Assembly (NCBI GenBank): GCA_963784995.1 | Contig: CAWATZ010000002.1 | Span: forward strand, 930,001 to 994,000 | Source of the DNA: CAWATZ01 sp963784995 | GTDB taxonomy: Bacteria; Planctomycetota; Planctomycetia; Gemmatales; Gemmataceae | Length of the DNA stretch: 64,000 nucleotides | Reading direction: 5' to 3' | In this document: in pieces, positions 57,361-64,000 of the stretch | Numbering within the stretch: the first letter of the stretch is position 1 | Layout of the letters: the number at the start of each line of letters is the position of its first letter | Made by a program: the position numbers and the translations under genes | Notes under the pieces: model-generated | The model's database searches: none | Told to the model about the DNA's origin: nothing | The model's input: only the letters and a program-made list of their open reading frames with translations

Positions 57361-58521
57361 TCACAACCCGGTCGCACTTCGCGCCTCGAGGGCGGCGTGA
57401 AAGGCTGCCTTGTCGAGCGCGTACAGCGCCACGTCTTCTCGGGCCCGCGCCGTCGCGGCCCGCTTTTTTCCCGTCAGGAGGGACGTCTGGCCGAAGTAGT
57501 CGCCTGCCTTCAACGTCCCCAGCAGCTTCTCGGTCCCCGCCTCCCGCACCAGGATGTCCACCGTCCCTTGGCCGATCACGTAGAACCGGCTCCCCTCCTC
57601 CCCCTGGTGGAAGATGATCGAACCGGCGGGATGCGATTCCTCCCGGACCCCCGCTGCCACGTCGGCAAGGACCTCCGGAGTCAGCGAGGCAAAATCGGGA
57701 TAGCGGGCAAGCAAGTCGCGGGCCGTCAGCGAGTGCTGGGTCAGGACGTCCGAGGTGATCCGGCCGGCCTCCATGTTGATAATGCGGTCGGCCACGTCGA
57801 AGAGCCGGGGCTCATGGGAGACCATCAGGGTGGTGCAGCCTTCCTCGCGGGCCAGTTTCTGCAAGAAAGTGACGACGTCCCGGCTCGATTGACGGTCCAG
57901 CGCCGCGGTCGGTTCGTCCGCCAGGATAAGCCGGGGACGGTTGGCCAGGGCCCGGGCGATGGCCACCCGCTGCTTCTGTCCCCCGGAAAGAGCGGCCGGT
58001 TTATTGTGGAGGTGATTGCCAAGCCCCAGTTGGGTCAAGATCTCCGTCGCCCGCCGGCGCTTTTCTTCGCGCGGCTTCGGTTTCATGTCGAGAGCCATCA
58101 TGACGGTCTGAAAGGCCGTCAGGGACGCGAACAAATTGTGGGCCTGGAAGATGAACCCGATGTCCTCGCGCACCTCCGCGAGTGCCTCGGGGTCCAGTCC
58201 TTTCAAATCCCGTCCCTGAACCCGTACCGTCCCCTCCTGGATGGACCGCAGGGCGCCGATGAGGGTGAGCAAGGTCGTCTTGCCGGCGCCGTTGGGCCCG
58301 GTCAAGATGACGAGCTGTCCCGGCCGGACTTCCAGGTCCAGGTCGCACACCACCCGGCTGCTGGTCTTCCCCTCGCCAAACCAGTGATTCAGCCGGCTCA
58401 CGGTGATGATCGGCTCCGCTTGCTGTGCTTGTAAATCCGAAATCCGAAATCCGAAATCCGAAACAGAAGCCCCGGACTCTTCTTTCGGATTTCGATTTTC
58501 GGATTTCGGATTTTCCGACAT
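57361..58521 (-). CDS. DevA/LolD-type ABC ATPase fused to a cyclic-nucleotide-binding-like domain
   Basis: 386 residues. The N-terminal 35 are repeat-derived (MSENPKSENRNPKEES). The ATPase follows: Walker A LTGPNGAGKTTLLTLIGAL, Q-loop IFQAHNLFASL, signature ALSGGQKQRVAIARAL, Walker B RLILADEPTAALD, and switch His VSHEPRLF, typical of the LolD/MacB/DevA group. The last ~120 residues resemble a CRP-like cNMP-binding barrel (GSIIFHQGEEGSRFYVIGQG, GDYFGQTSLLTGKKRAATA). The usual phosphate-binding Glu of FGE is Gln here while the Arg remains, so nucleotide binding is uncertain. Its ATG overlaps the permease stop (TGATG). It powers export of the locus product with the two permeases and HlyD-like protein. 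Confidence 0.85.
   Translation of the reverse strand: MSENPKSENRNPKEESGASVSDFGFRISDLQAQQAEPIITVSRLNHWFGEGKTSSRVVCDLDLEVRPGQLVILTGPNGAGKTTLLTLIGALRSIQEGTVRVQGRDLKGLDPEALAEVREDIGFIFQAHNLFASLTAFQTVMMALDMKPKPREEKRRRATEILTQLGLGNHLHNKPAALSGGQKQRVAIARALANRPRLILADEPTAALDRQSSRDVVTFLQKLAREEGCTTLMVSHEPRLFDVADRIINMEAGRITSDVLTQHSLTARDLLARYPDFASLTPEVLADVAAGVREESHPAGSIIFHQGEEGSRFYVIGQGTVDILVREAGTEKLLGTLKAGDYFGQTSLLTGKKRAATARAREDVALYALDKAAFHAALEARSATGL
58433..58517. repeat. Heptamer hairpin H7 (AAATCCG units)
   Basis: Left arm of AAATCCG units (58433-58463) and right arm of TTTCGGA/TTTCGAT units (58483-58517). It encodes residues ~2-25 of the ABC ATPase, i.e. it sits inside the gene directly after its start. 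Confidence 0.88.
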
Positions 58522-59867
58522 CAGAACACCTCCGCCGGATCGGCCGTATGCACCTTGCGCAGGGCGATGACCCCCGAAAGGGCGCACATCAAAAGGGTCA
58601 AGACCAGGATCAGCAGGCTGCGAGCCAGTGTCAGACGCATGGGCAGCCCGGTCCAGCCGGCCACGGCCGCGTAGAGCAACCAGCCCAGAGCGATACCCGG
58701 GAGAAAGCCGAGTACCGCCAGCAGCAGGGCCTCCTGAAGAATCACCCAGGTCAGGTGGCGGTTCCGGTAGCCGATGGCCTTCAGAGTGGCATACTCGGCC
58801 TGGTGGTCCCCCACGTCCGAGGACAGGATCTGGTAGCAAATGCCGGCCCCGATGATGAAACCCATCACCATTCCGAGCCCGAAGACGAAGCCGATGGGAG
58901 TCGTGTTCCCCCAGAAGTCCTTTTCTTGCTCGACAAACTCCTCCAGAGTGAGGACCGCCACATCGTCGGGGAGAGCCGACCGCAGGGCCGACTTCACGGC
59001 CGCGGCGTCGGCATGGGCGGCCAGCTTGACGAGACCGACGTCCACCGCTCGGAGTGGATTGCTCCGCCATTGTGCTTCAGCGTCCGCCCCTTCTTGCTTC
59101 TCGCCAGGCAGGGGCTCAAGAGCGCCCACAGGCAGAGTGGCCCGGTCCGGAAAGAGCCCGGCAAAGGTGACTTCGCTCACGATGGCGTTGCCGTTGGTCG
59201 TGAAATCGGCGCCGAGCGGGAACGTCCCCACCACGCGAATCCTTCGACCAGCCAGCTCCCGCTCCGTCCCCGGGCTGAGCTGGCCATAATCCCTCCGGGA
59301 CCGCCAATCCAGGAGGGCCGCGTCAGGCAGGCGCAGCCTGTCGATCTGGGCCTGGACTTCGGGGATGCGCAGCAGGTTATGGGCCGGGTCGAACGCCAGG
59401 ACGCGCAGGGAACGCAGTGGGGTATTCTCGGGGGGGACTGCGTCGGGGTTCTTCCACTCGGACTGGTAGTATTCGAGGTAGAGAGGGTAGGCCGATTGCA
59501 CGCCCGGGACCGCTTGCGCCTGGAGGAGCCGGCTGCGCGGAAACTGCTGGTTGGCGACCAGGGCGAACCGGCTCTTGCTCGTCAGGATCAGGTCGGCGTC
59601 GAGCTGGCGGATCACCTCGACGCCACTGTCGAACAGGGCTTGCCAGAACCCGTATTCCATGAACATGAGCAGCACGGCAAAACAGATGCCGGCCAGGGAA
59701 ACGGCCAGGCGCCGTTTCTCATGGATCAAATTGAGCCAGGCCAGGGGAGTTCGTCCGAAAGGATGAAGGCAGAAGATTGAACCACAGAGACACAGAGACA
59801 CAGAGAAGACAGACCAGGTAACGGTTTTCTCTGTGTCTCTGTGTCTCTGTGGTTCAATCTTCTTCAT
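58521..59867 (-). CDS. devC: DevC-like ABC exporter permease 1
   Basis: 448 residues. After a repeat-derived N-terminus (residues 1-38; RHRDTEKTVTWSVFSVSLCL) the protein aligns with DevC/FtsX-type permeases: TPLAWLNLIHEKRRLAVSLAGICFAVLLMFMEYGF (first TM), a large periplasmic domain, then three C-terminal TMs with DHQAEYATLKAIGYRNRHLTWVILQEALLLAVLG, and the ending LSGVIALRKVHTADPAEVF. In cyanobacteria DevC works with DevB and DevA to export heterocyst glycolipids. Its start lies 12 bp after the stop of permease 2, within repeat H8. The two permeases are paralogs with the same C-terminal motif and may form a heterodimer. Confidence 0.85.
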   Translation of the reverse strand: MKKIEPQRHRDTEKTVTWSVFSVSLCLCGSIFCLHPFGRTPLAWLNLIHEKRRLAVSLAGICFAVLLMFMEYGFWQALFDSGVEVIRQLDADLILTSKSRFALVANQQFPRSRLLQAQAVPGVQSAYPLYLEYYQSEWKNPDAVPPENTPLRSLRVLAFDPAHNLLRIPEVQAQIDRLRLPDAALLDWRSRRDYGQLSPGTERELAGRRIRVVGTFPLGADFTTNGNAIVSEVTFAGLFPDRATLPVGALEPLPGEKQEGADAEAQWRSNPLRAVDVGLVKLAAHADAAAVKSALRSALPDDVAVLTLEEFVEQEKDFWGNTTPIGFVFGLGMVMGFIIGAGICYQILSSDVGDHQAEYATLKAIGYRNRHLTWVILQEALLLAVLGFLPGIALGWLLYAAVAGWTGLPMRLTLARSLLILVLTLLMCALSGVIALRKVHTADPAEVF

Positions 59868-59869
59868 CC
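59761..59869. repeat. Short-unit tandem hairpin H8 (AGAGACAC units)
   Basis: Left arm 59761-59806 and right arm 59828-59869, complementary except for a short insertion; the core CCACAGAGACACAGAGACAC is built on an 8-bp unit rather than seven. It codes the first ~38 residues of permease 1. Confidence 0.88.
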
Positions 59870-59879
59870 TTCAGCCTTG

Positions 59880-61016
59880 TCAGAACAAGTCCGCGGGGTC
59901 GGCCTGATGGACCTTCCGCAAGCATAGCAGACCCGAGAAGGAACAGAAACCGATCGCCAGCAGAAGCACCAGGAGCAACCGGCCCGGATTCATGGACATC
60001 GGGATCAGAGCAGCCCGCTCGACGACCTCGTACAGGACCAGGGACACGCTCAGGCCCAGGGTGTAGCCCAGTCCGGCCAGGATCAGGGCCTGGTGCATGA
60101 TCACCCGGGAAAGGAAGCGGCGGCGATAGCCGATGGCTTTCAGGGTGGCATACTCCACGTAATGATTGCGGACGTCGCTGGAAATCACCTGGTAGATGAA
60201 GACCATGCCGGCGATCACCGCCACGAACACTCCGAAGCGGAACATGATGCCGACCGACGTGGTGCGGACCCAGTAATGCTGTTCCCGGGCGACAAGCTCG
60301 GCGCGTGTGAGGACCTGAACGTCCTGGGGGAGCAGGCCGCGCAACTGTTCCGCCACGGCCGCGGGATCCGCGCCGTCCCGCAGCCGGATCAATCCGAGCG
60401 ACACCTGGCTCAACGGCCGGCCGAAGAGGTGCGCGAACGTTTGCTCGCTCACGATCAGCAGACCGTCGGCTCCCAGGCCCTGGCCCAGCGTGAACTGACC
60501 GACCACCTCGATGTTGACCAGGCCCACTTCGGTCACGACTCCCGGTTCGCGGGGGCCGAGGATGTCCCGGGAAATCCGGTCCATCAGTCCGGTGTCCGGC
60601 CGTTGCAGCCGGGGCAAGACCTCTTCGAGTTCGGGGAAGCGAAAGACCTTGTCGGCGAGCTGGACCCCAGCAATCAGGATTCGCCGCCGCAACCGCCTGT
60701 TGGGGTCCGGATCGCGGCTCCGCCAGAGATTGAAGTCAACGTAGACCGGGACGGTTGCCGCCACTTCCTTCAGCGCCAGGGCTCGATACAACTGTTTCCG
60801 CGGAAAGGTCCTGGGCTGGATCAGGCTGACGTAGGAAGGCGACGTCAGGAGCAGGTCGAAATCGAGCTTGTTGTACAGGAGGGTCGAGGTGTCCTCGACG
60901 GCCCCATAAAAGCCCAGTTGCATGAACATGAGGACGATCGAGAAGGTCACTCCGACCACGGCGACAGCAGTGCGCTTGCGCTGATGAATCAATTGCAGCC
61001 AGGCCAGGTTCGTCAT
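59880..61016 (-). CDS. devC: DevC-like ABC exporter permease 2
   Basis: 378 residues, MTNLAWLQLIHQRKRTAVAVVGVTFSIVLMFMQLGF at the N-terminus, the classical DevC start without a repeat-made extension. A large extracytoplasmic domain (residues ~45-250) is followed by three C-terminal TMs including SSDVRNHYVEYATLKAIGYRRRFLSRVIMHQALILAGLG, ending LCLRKVHQADPADLF. It is paralogous to permease 1 and precedes it in the operon. Its start codon is embedded in repeat H9. Having two DevC-type subunits beside one ATPase suggests an asymmetric transporter or two alternative ones. Confidence 0.87.
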   Translation of the reverse strand: MTNLAWLQLIHQRKRTAVAVVGVTFSIVLMFMQLGFYGAVEDTSTLLYNKLDFDLLLTSPSYVSLIQPRTFPRKQLYRALALKEVAATVPVYVDFNLWRSRDPDPNRRLRRRILIAGVQLADKVFRFPELEEVLPRLQRPDTGLMDRISRDILGPREPGVVTEVGLVNIEVVGQFTLGQGLGADGLLIVSEQTFAHLFGRPLSQVSLGLIRLRDGADPAAVAEQLRGLLPQDVQVLTRAELVAREQHYWVRTTSVGIMFRFGVFVAVIAGMVFIYQVISSDVRNHYVEYATLKAIGYRRRFLSRVIMHQALILAGLGYTLGLSVSLVLYEVVERAALIPMSMNPGRLLLVLLLAIGFCSFSGLLCLRKVHQADPADLF

Positions 61017-61088
61017 TAGTCATTAGTCACTGGTCATTAGTCAATAGTCACTAGCCGCTAATGACCAGTGACTAATGACTAATGACTG
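61013..61088. repeat. Heptamer hairpin H9 (CATTAGT units)
   Basis: Left arm 61013-61041 (CATTAGTCATTAGTCACTGG) and right arm 61058-61088 of TGACTAA units. It supplies the start ATG of permease 2 (61016) and the stop TAG of the HlyD-like gene (61079). Confidence 0.88.
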
Positions 61089-62309
61089 ATTTTCACGGTC
61101 ACTTGCATGTGGATGTAGTCAGCGGCGCTGACGTTCGTGTCGAGGCGGATCTTGACTTCCACGACCCGGCGGTCGGCATCAGCCATTGGGTTCAGGTCGA
61201 AGATCTGGTTCTTGGCCAGGACGCGGCCGATGGAACGGACGGCACCGGTCAGCTCGTGGGGCAAGGCCGGGCTGGTGATCGTGGCCTTGCACCCCTCCTG
61301 GAGGCGGCTGCGGTCGGTCTCATAGACCTCGGCGATCGCCAGCATTTCCCGGATGTTGGCGAGCTGGAGAATGGGACCGGCACAGATCTCTCCTGGATGC
61401 CCAAGCACCTTGAGGACCTGGCCGGCGCGGCGCCTGGATGATCGAGTGCTGGTAGCGGGATTGAGCGACCGCGACCGCTTGCTTCAGTGAGTCGATAGGC
61501 CCCTGGAGCTGGGACCGGGCGAGGTCGGCCTGCGCAATCCGGAGCTGCGTCTGGGCAGCCTGGAGGTTGAGCGGCTGCTCCGTTTGCATCTTGTCCCGGC
61601 TCGCCTGAGCAGCGATCAACTCCTCCTCCGCCTGGCGGACGGCAAAGTGCTGCAGGTTGAGTTGCTGGGGCGAAACGGCATCGGGGCTGGAGGCTTTCAG
61701 CCGGGCCATTTCCTTGTTCGCGGTTTCCAGTTGGGCCTTCAGCAGACGCACTTTCGCTTCCAGGGACTTTTCGACAAACGGGTACTCCTTGTTGATCTGT
61801 GTGATGCGGATCCGCGCTTGCTCGACCAGCATTTCGCCGCTTTCCTTCAGAGCCTCTCTGCGGGCGATCGCCTCCTGGAGCTGGCTGTCCGCAAGGTTCT
61901 TCTCGGCCAGCCGATCCGAGTAACTCTGCAGGTAGACCAGTTCCTGGCCCTCCTCGACGTCCTCGCCTTCTTTCACGAGAATGCGGCTCAGACGGTCTCC
62001 CGGAGGCCCGCCAATCTGGATGACGCCGCCCTCCGGCTCCAGCCGGCCCAGGGCGACCACCGGAAGATCGGAAGGTAACTGCCGGGAAGAGGATTCCTGG
62101 CGCGACGAACTCACCGAAACGCCTGGCCAGAACGACACGCAGCGGGTGATCAAGCCCCCCGCGACAAACCCGGCTGCGACGCCAAGGAGCAGCACCCTGA
62201 TCCCAGGGCCCTTGCTGGGCGGTCGCTCCGCGGCTCGTTCCCGCGGCGGATCGGGATGGAGCGCAGGCGTCTGCGCGGCCGGGGTCTCGAGAGCTGACAC
62301 CGTCTTCAC
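61079..62309 (-). CDS. devB: DevB/HlyD-type membrane fusion protein (one frameshift)
   Basis: About 410 residues if repaired. A Pro-rich cytoplasmic N-terminus and one TM (GIRVLLLGVAAGFVAGGLITRC) precede LPVVALGRLEPEGGVIQIGGPPGDRLSRILVKEGEDVEEGQELV, the DevB-style lipoyl/barrel start. A long coiled-coil hairpin (residues ~135-270) follows, then SIIQAP. Around 61424-61434 the frame changes and continues RAGQVLKVLGHPGEICAGPILQLANI ... VEVKIRLDTNVSAADYIHMQVTVKISH in the second half of the lipoyl and barrel domains. It bridges the ABC permeases to an outer-membrane channel. First gene of the exporter operon, with repeat H10 and the shared upstream element before it. Confidence 0.82.
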
Positions 62310-62319
62310 CTTTCCTCAC

Positions 62320-62374
62320 AGTTCGTAGTTCGTAATTCGTAATTCGTCGTTCGGTGCTTGTTCTCGAATTACGA
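62320..62374. repeat. Heptamer hairpin H10 (GTAATTC units)
   Basis: Left arm of GTTCGTA/GTAATTC units (62320-62352) and a short right arm CGAATTACGA (62365-62374). It lies just upstream of the HlyD-like start, in the leader of the exporter operon. Confidence 0.8.
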
Positions 62375-62418
62375 CCTGAGAACAGGTTGTTTATAGCAGG
62401 GAAATCCCCCATCTTCAA

Positions 62419-62440
62419 GAATAACGGAGGCATTTCCCCG
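62419..62440 (-). promoter_or_regulatory. Shared upstream element, copy 2
   Basis: AACGGAGGCATTTCCCCG at 62423-62440, preceded by TCAAGAAT. It matches the copy at 7026-7043 (16 of 18 bases) and sits ~115 bp before the HlyD-like start in the same orientation. Regulatory function is inferred only from position and conservation. Confidence 0.4.
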
Positions 62441-62550
62441 GCCTTCCCGGCCGGGCGAATCGGAATGCTGGGAATAAGTGATCGGTTGTCCCTTTGCTTG
62501 CCCCCTCACGCCTGGACGCAGGGATGGGGCAAGGTCTCCTTGGCAAGGAT

Positions 62551-62626
62551 GAAGTCAGAAGGATGAAGGATGAATCAATACAAAGACCGCGTACTGTCTT
62601 GATTCATCCTTCATCCTTCTGACTTC
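62551..62626. repeat. Heptamer hairpin H11 (AGGATGA units)
   Basis: Perfect 28-bp arms 62551-62578 and 62599-62626 (GAAGTCAGAAGGATGAAGGA core) around a 20-nt centre. It lies directly before the ribosome site of the plus-strand membrane protein gene. Confidence 0.88.
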
Positions 62627-62647
62627 TGACTTCCGGAGTGGCCCTTC

Positions 62648-63985
62648 ATGAAAAAGCGGATCTGGACTGGCGTGGCTTTGGTCCTTGGCGCGGGGCTGGT
62701 GATGGCGCTGGTCGGTGCCGTGGTGGGCATCCATAATCCGATGACCCCTCACGCTCCCACGGGGTGGGAGGGCGGACTGATCGGCGGGGTGCTGGGCCTG
62801 CTCTTCGGTTTGCTCCTTGTCGGCGTGTCCGGCTGGCAGGACAGGGCCCTGGTCCGCGGACTGGGCGGCGGCGTCTTCGGGGCAGTCCTCGGCCTGAGTT
62901 TCGGTCTGCGCGGGCCCGGTTTCGCCGTGCCCGCGGGCTTGCTGGGCACGCTGGCGGGGGCGCTGGTCGGCAGCAGTTTCTTCCTGTTGTTCCGTTCCCG
63001 AATCCTTCTGGGGGTCCTGGCTGGCCTGTGGGCGGCGGGCCTCGCCGACCCTGAACGATACGCCCCGGCCCCGGATGCCTCCCGACCCCTGGCCGAATTA
63101 CCGCGGGACCAGACACAGGGCCCCGAGGCAGAGGACGACAACTTCTCCGTGGACATCACCCCACAGCCGATCGGCTTGATCCCGCCGGGGACGGTCGTGG
63201 GCGATCGTCCTCCTCCGGACTGGTCGAACCTGGTCCTCAAGACGCGCTTCAAGGTTGAGGCCGGCGCTGTGGATGGATTGCCGTCGGGGCTGCTGGATGG
63301 CGTGGGCGCCATTTTCACGGCCATCCTGGCCCGGGTCGAAGTCGTCCCGGGAGCGGCCGGGCCGCGCCACCGTCTCGCGGACCTGGCCACCGGCGCCGGG
63401 ACCAGCATCGCGGGCCAGGACACGATCCTGTCTACCTCAACCCGCAGCAAGCTGCGAGCAGACCTGGGGTTCTTTGGCTGGATGACCCTGGCCCACCACG
63501 AAAAGCGTTGGCCATCGATCCAGATCCGGGCCAGGTCCAACACCCTGGCAGTCTTTGACGATCCGACGTTGCTGCACCGCGACGGCGGGCACCATCCGAT
63601 GGTGTTGCGCTATGCTCTCCTGGTCGAGCCGAGAACCGGCGGGCTGGAAACGCTGGTGTGGCGCGTGGATGGCGACTCGGCAAAGGGATACCAGGGGGCG
63701 GTCGGGCCCCTGGAATGGTTGTCCGCCAATCAGATGGGCCGCTGTCGGCTCCACGCCGCGTCCCAGTTCCCCCTGGGACTGGCGGGAGCTCCCTCCCTGG
63801 CCATTCTCAACCTGCCGCCGGGGCGCACCCAGATTCCCATTCCCGACCGGTTACGGGAAGTGCTGGGCCTGCTCCAGTTAACGCCCGCGCAGGCACGGGA
63901 AATGGAAAAGGGCCTCCGGAATCTGGTGTTCCCCAGGCCTCCGGGCCAGGCAGCGATCCGACCAATTCCCCGGAGCCGCGACTGA
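62648..63985 (+). CDS. Membrane protein of unknown function
   Basis: 445 residues. About four to five TM segments lie in the first ~135 residues, rich in Gly and Leu (GLIGGVLGLLFGLLLVGVSG, GLLGTLAGALVGSSFFLLF). A soluble C-terminal region of ~300 residues follows (LVLKTRFKVEAGAVDGLPSG, SIQIRARSNTLAVFDDPTLL, GLLQLTPAQAREMEKGLRN). No Cys clusters, nucleotide-binding or protease motifs are visible. GGAG lies 9 bp before the ATG. It is divergent from the exporter operon across a 338-bp spacer holding H10, the shared element and H11. Similar soluble parts are not recognised; complete within the window. Confidence 0.65.
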   Translation: MKKRIWTGVALVLGAGLVMALVGAVVGIHNPMTPHAPTGWEGGLIGGVLGLLFGLLLVGVSGWQDRALVRGLGGGVFGAVLGLSFGLRGPGFAVPAGLLGTLAGALVGSSFFLLFRSRILLGVLAGLWAAGLADPERYAPAPDASRPLAELPRDQTQGPEAEDDNFSVDITPQPIGLIPPGTVVGDRPPPDWSNLVLKTRFKVEAGAVDGLPSGLLDGVGAIFTAILARVEVVPGAAGPRHRLADLATGAGTSIAGQDTILSTSTRSKLRADLGFFGWMTLAHHEKRWPSIQIRARSNTLAVFDDPTLLHRDGGHHPMVLRYALLVEPRTGGLETLVWRVDGDSAKGYQGAVGPLEWLSANQMGRCRLHAASQFPLGLAGAPSLAILNLPPGRTQIPIPDRLREVLGLLQLTPAQAREMEKGLRNLVFPRPPGQAAIRPIPRSRD

Positions 63986-64000
63986 AAGTCATCAGCCATG

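Larger units (their letters stand above)
40761..62309. other. Lipid/polyketide biosynthesis and export locus
   Basis: Proposed gene cluster. An acyl-activating enzyme, FAD oxidoreductase and megasynthase (FAAL-ACP-KS-DH-ACP-KS-ACP-aminotransferase-acyl-ACP reductase) read leftward with overlapping ends. A free ACP and a GNAT protein read rightward from 54.0 kb. A methyltransferase remnant, a Rieske oxygenase and a DevBCA-like exporter (ATPase, two permeases, membrane fusion protein) read leftward from 62.3 kb. Grouping rests on spacing, overlaps and family logic; the product is not known. Confidence 0.65.

Noticed and set aside
40655..62626. Tandem 7-bp arrays as possible CRISPR
   Set aside because: Units are 7-8 bp without spacers of ~30 bp, occur as inverted pairs, and no cas genes are present.

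Overview
The window looks like a GC-rich chromosomal segment of a planctomycete, probably Gemmataceae-like. The grounds are an extracellular protein with the N-terminal LEDRLVPA motif, zinc-ribbon membrane proteins of the MJ0042 type, very large secreted or membrane proteins, and dense intergenic palindromes. This is inference from protein style, because no rRNA is present.

Layout. 1-7 kb holds surface-polysaccharide type genes: a serine acetyltransferase cut by the window edge, a nucleotide-sugar epimerase, a secreted repetitive protein, and an O-antigen ligase-like/TPR protein coupled to a small secreted protein. 7-17.5 kb holds a GT39-like membrane glycosyltransferase, a zinc-ribbon protein with two BamE-like repeats, a giant multi-spanning membrane protein broken by about four frameshifts, and a small secreted protein. 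17.8-34.6 kb is an intact type IV pilus/type II secretion-like operon: two PilB/GspE ATPases, PilT, PilC, five pseudopilin-like proteins and a giant GspK-like protein carrying inserted beta modules. 34.6-40.1 kb is a scar region: an IS4-like element without visible target duplication, a chimeric S9-peptidase/FAD-oxidoreductase remnant, a secreted protein and a CxxCH toroid-like protein. A tRNA-Leu(CAG) and a tRNA stub follow at 40.5-40.7 kb.

40.8-62.3 kb is a lipid/polyketide locus and the most interesting part. A roughly 3,400-codon megasynthase, read on the minus strand from 53.7 to 43.5 kb and interrupted by about seven frameshifts, has the order FAAL-ACP-KS-DH-ACP-KS-ACP-class III aminotransferase-acyl-ACP reductase. 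It has no AT or KR domain. It is coupled by short overlaps to an FAD oxidoreductase and a separate acyl-activating enzyme. A free ACP and a GNAT protein diverge from it. Next come a Rieske oxygenase and a DevBCA-like exporter with two permeases, whose ATPase carries a cyclic-nucleotide-binding-like domain. I infer that the locus makes and exports an amino-lipid or long-chain amine/aldehyde, comparable in logic to the heterocyst glycolipid system of cyanobacteria.

Two layers of small repeats cover the window. Larger palindromes (20-39 bp arms) lie at 8.9, 15.3, 17.5, 19.6, 23.3, 48.6 and 55.5 kb. About ten hairpins whose arms are tandem heptamer- or octamer-like units occur only between 40.6 and 62.7 kb, at gene borders or in domain linkers, where they supply start codons, stop codons and protein N-termini.

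Many breaks in long genes are single-base indels without nonsense substitutions. They could be assembly errors or real decay; the pilus operon has none.
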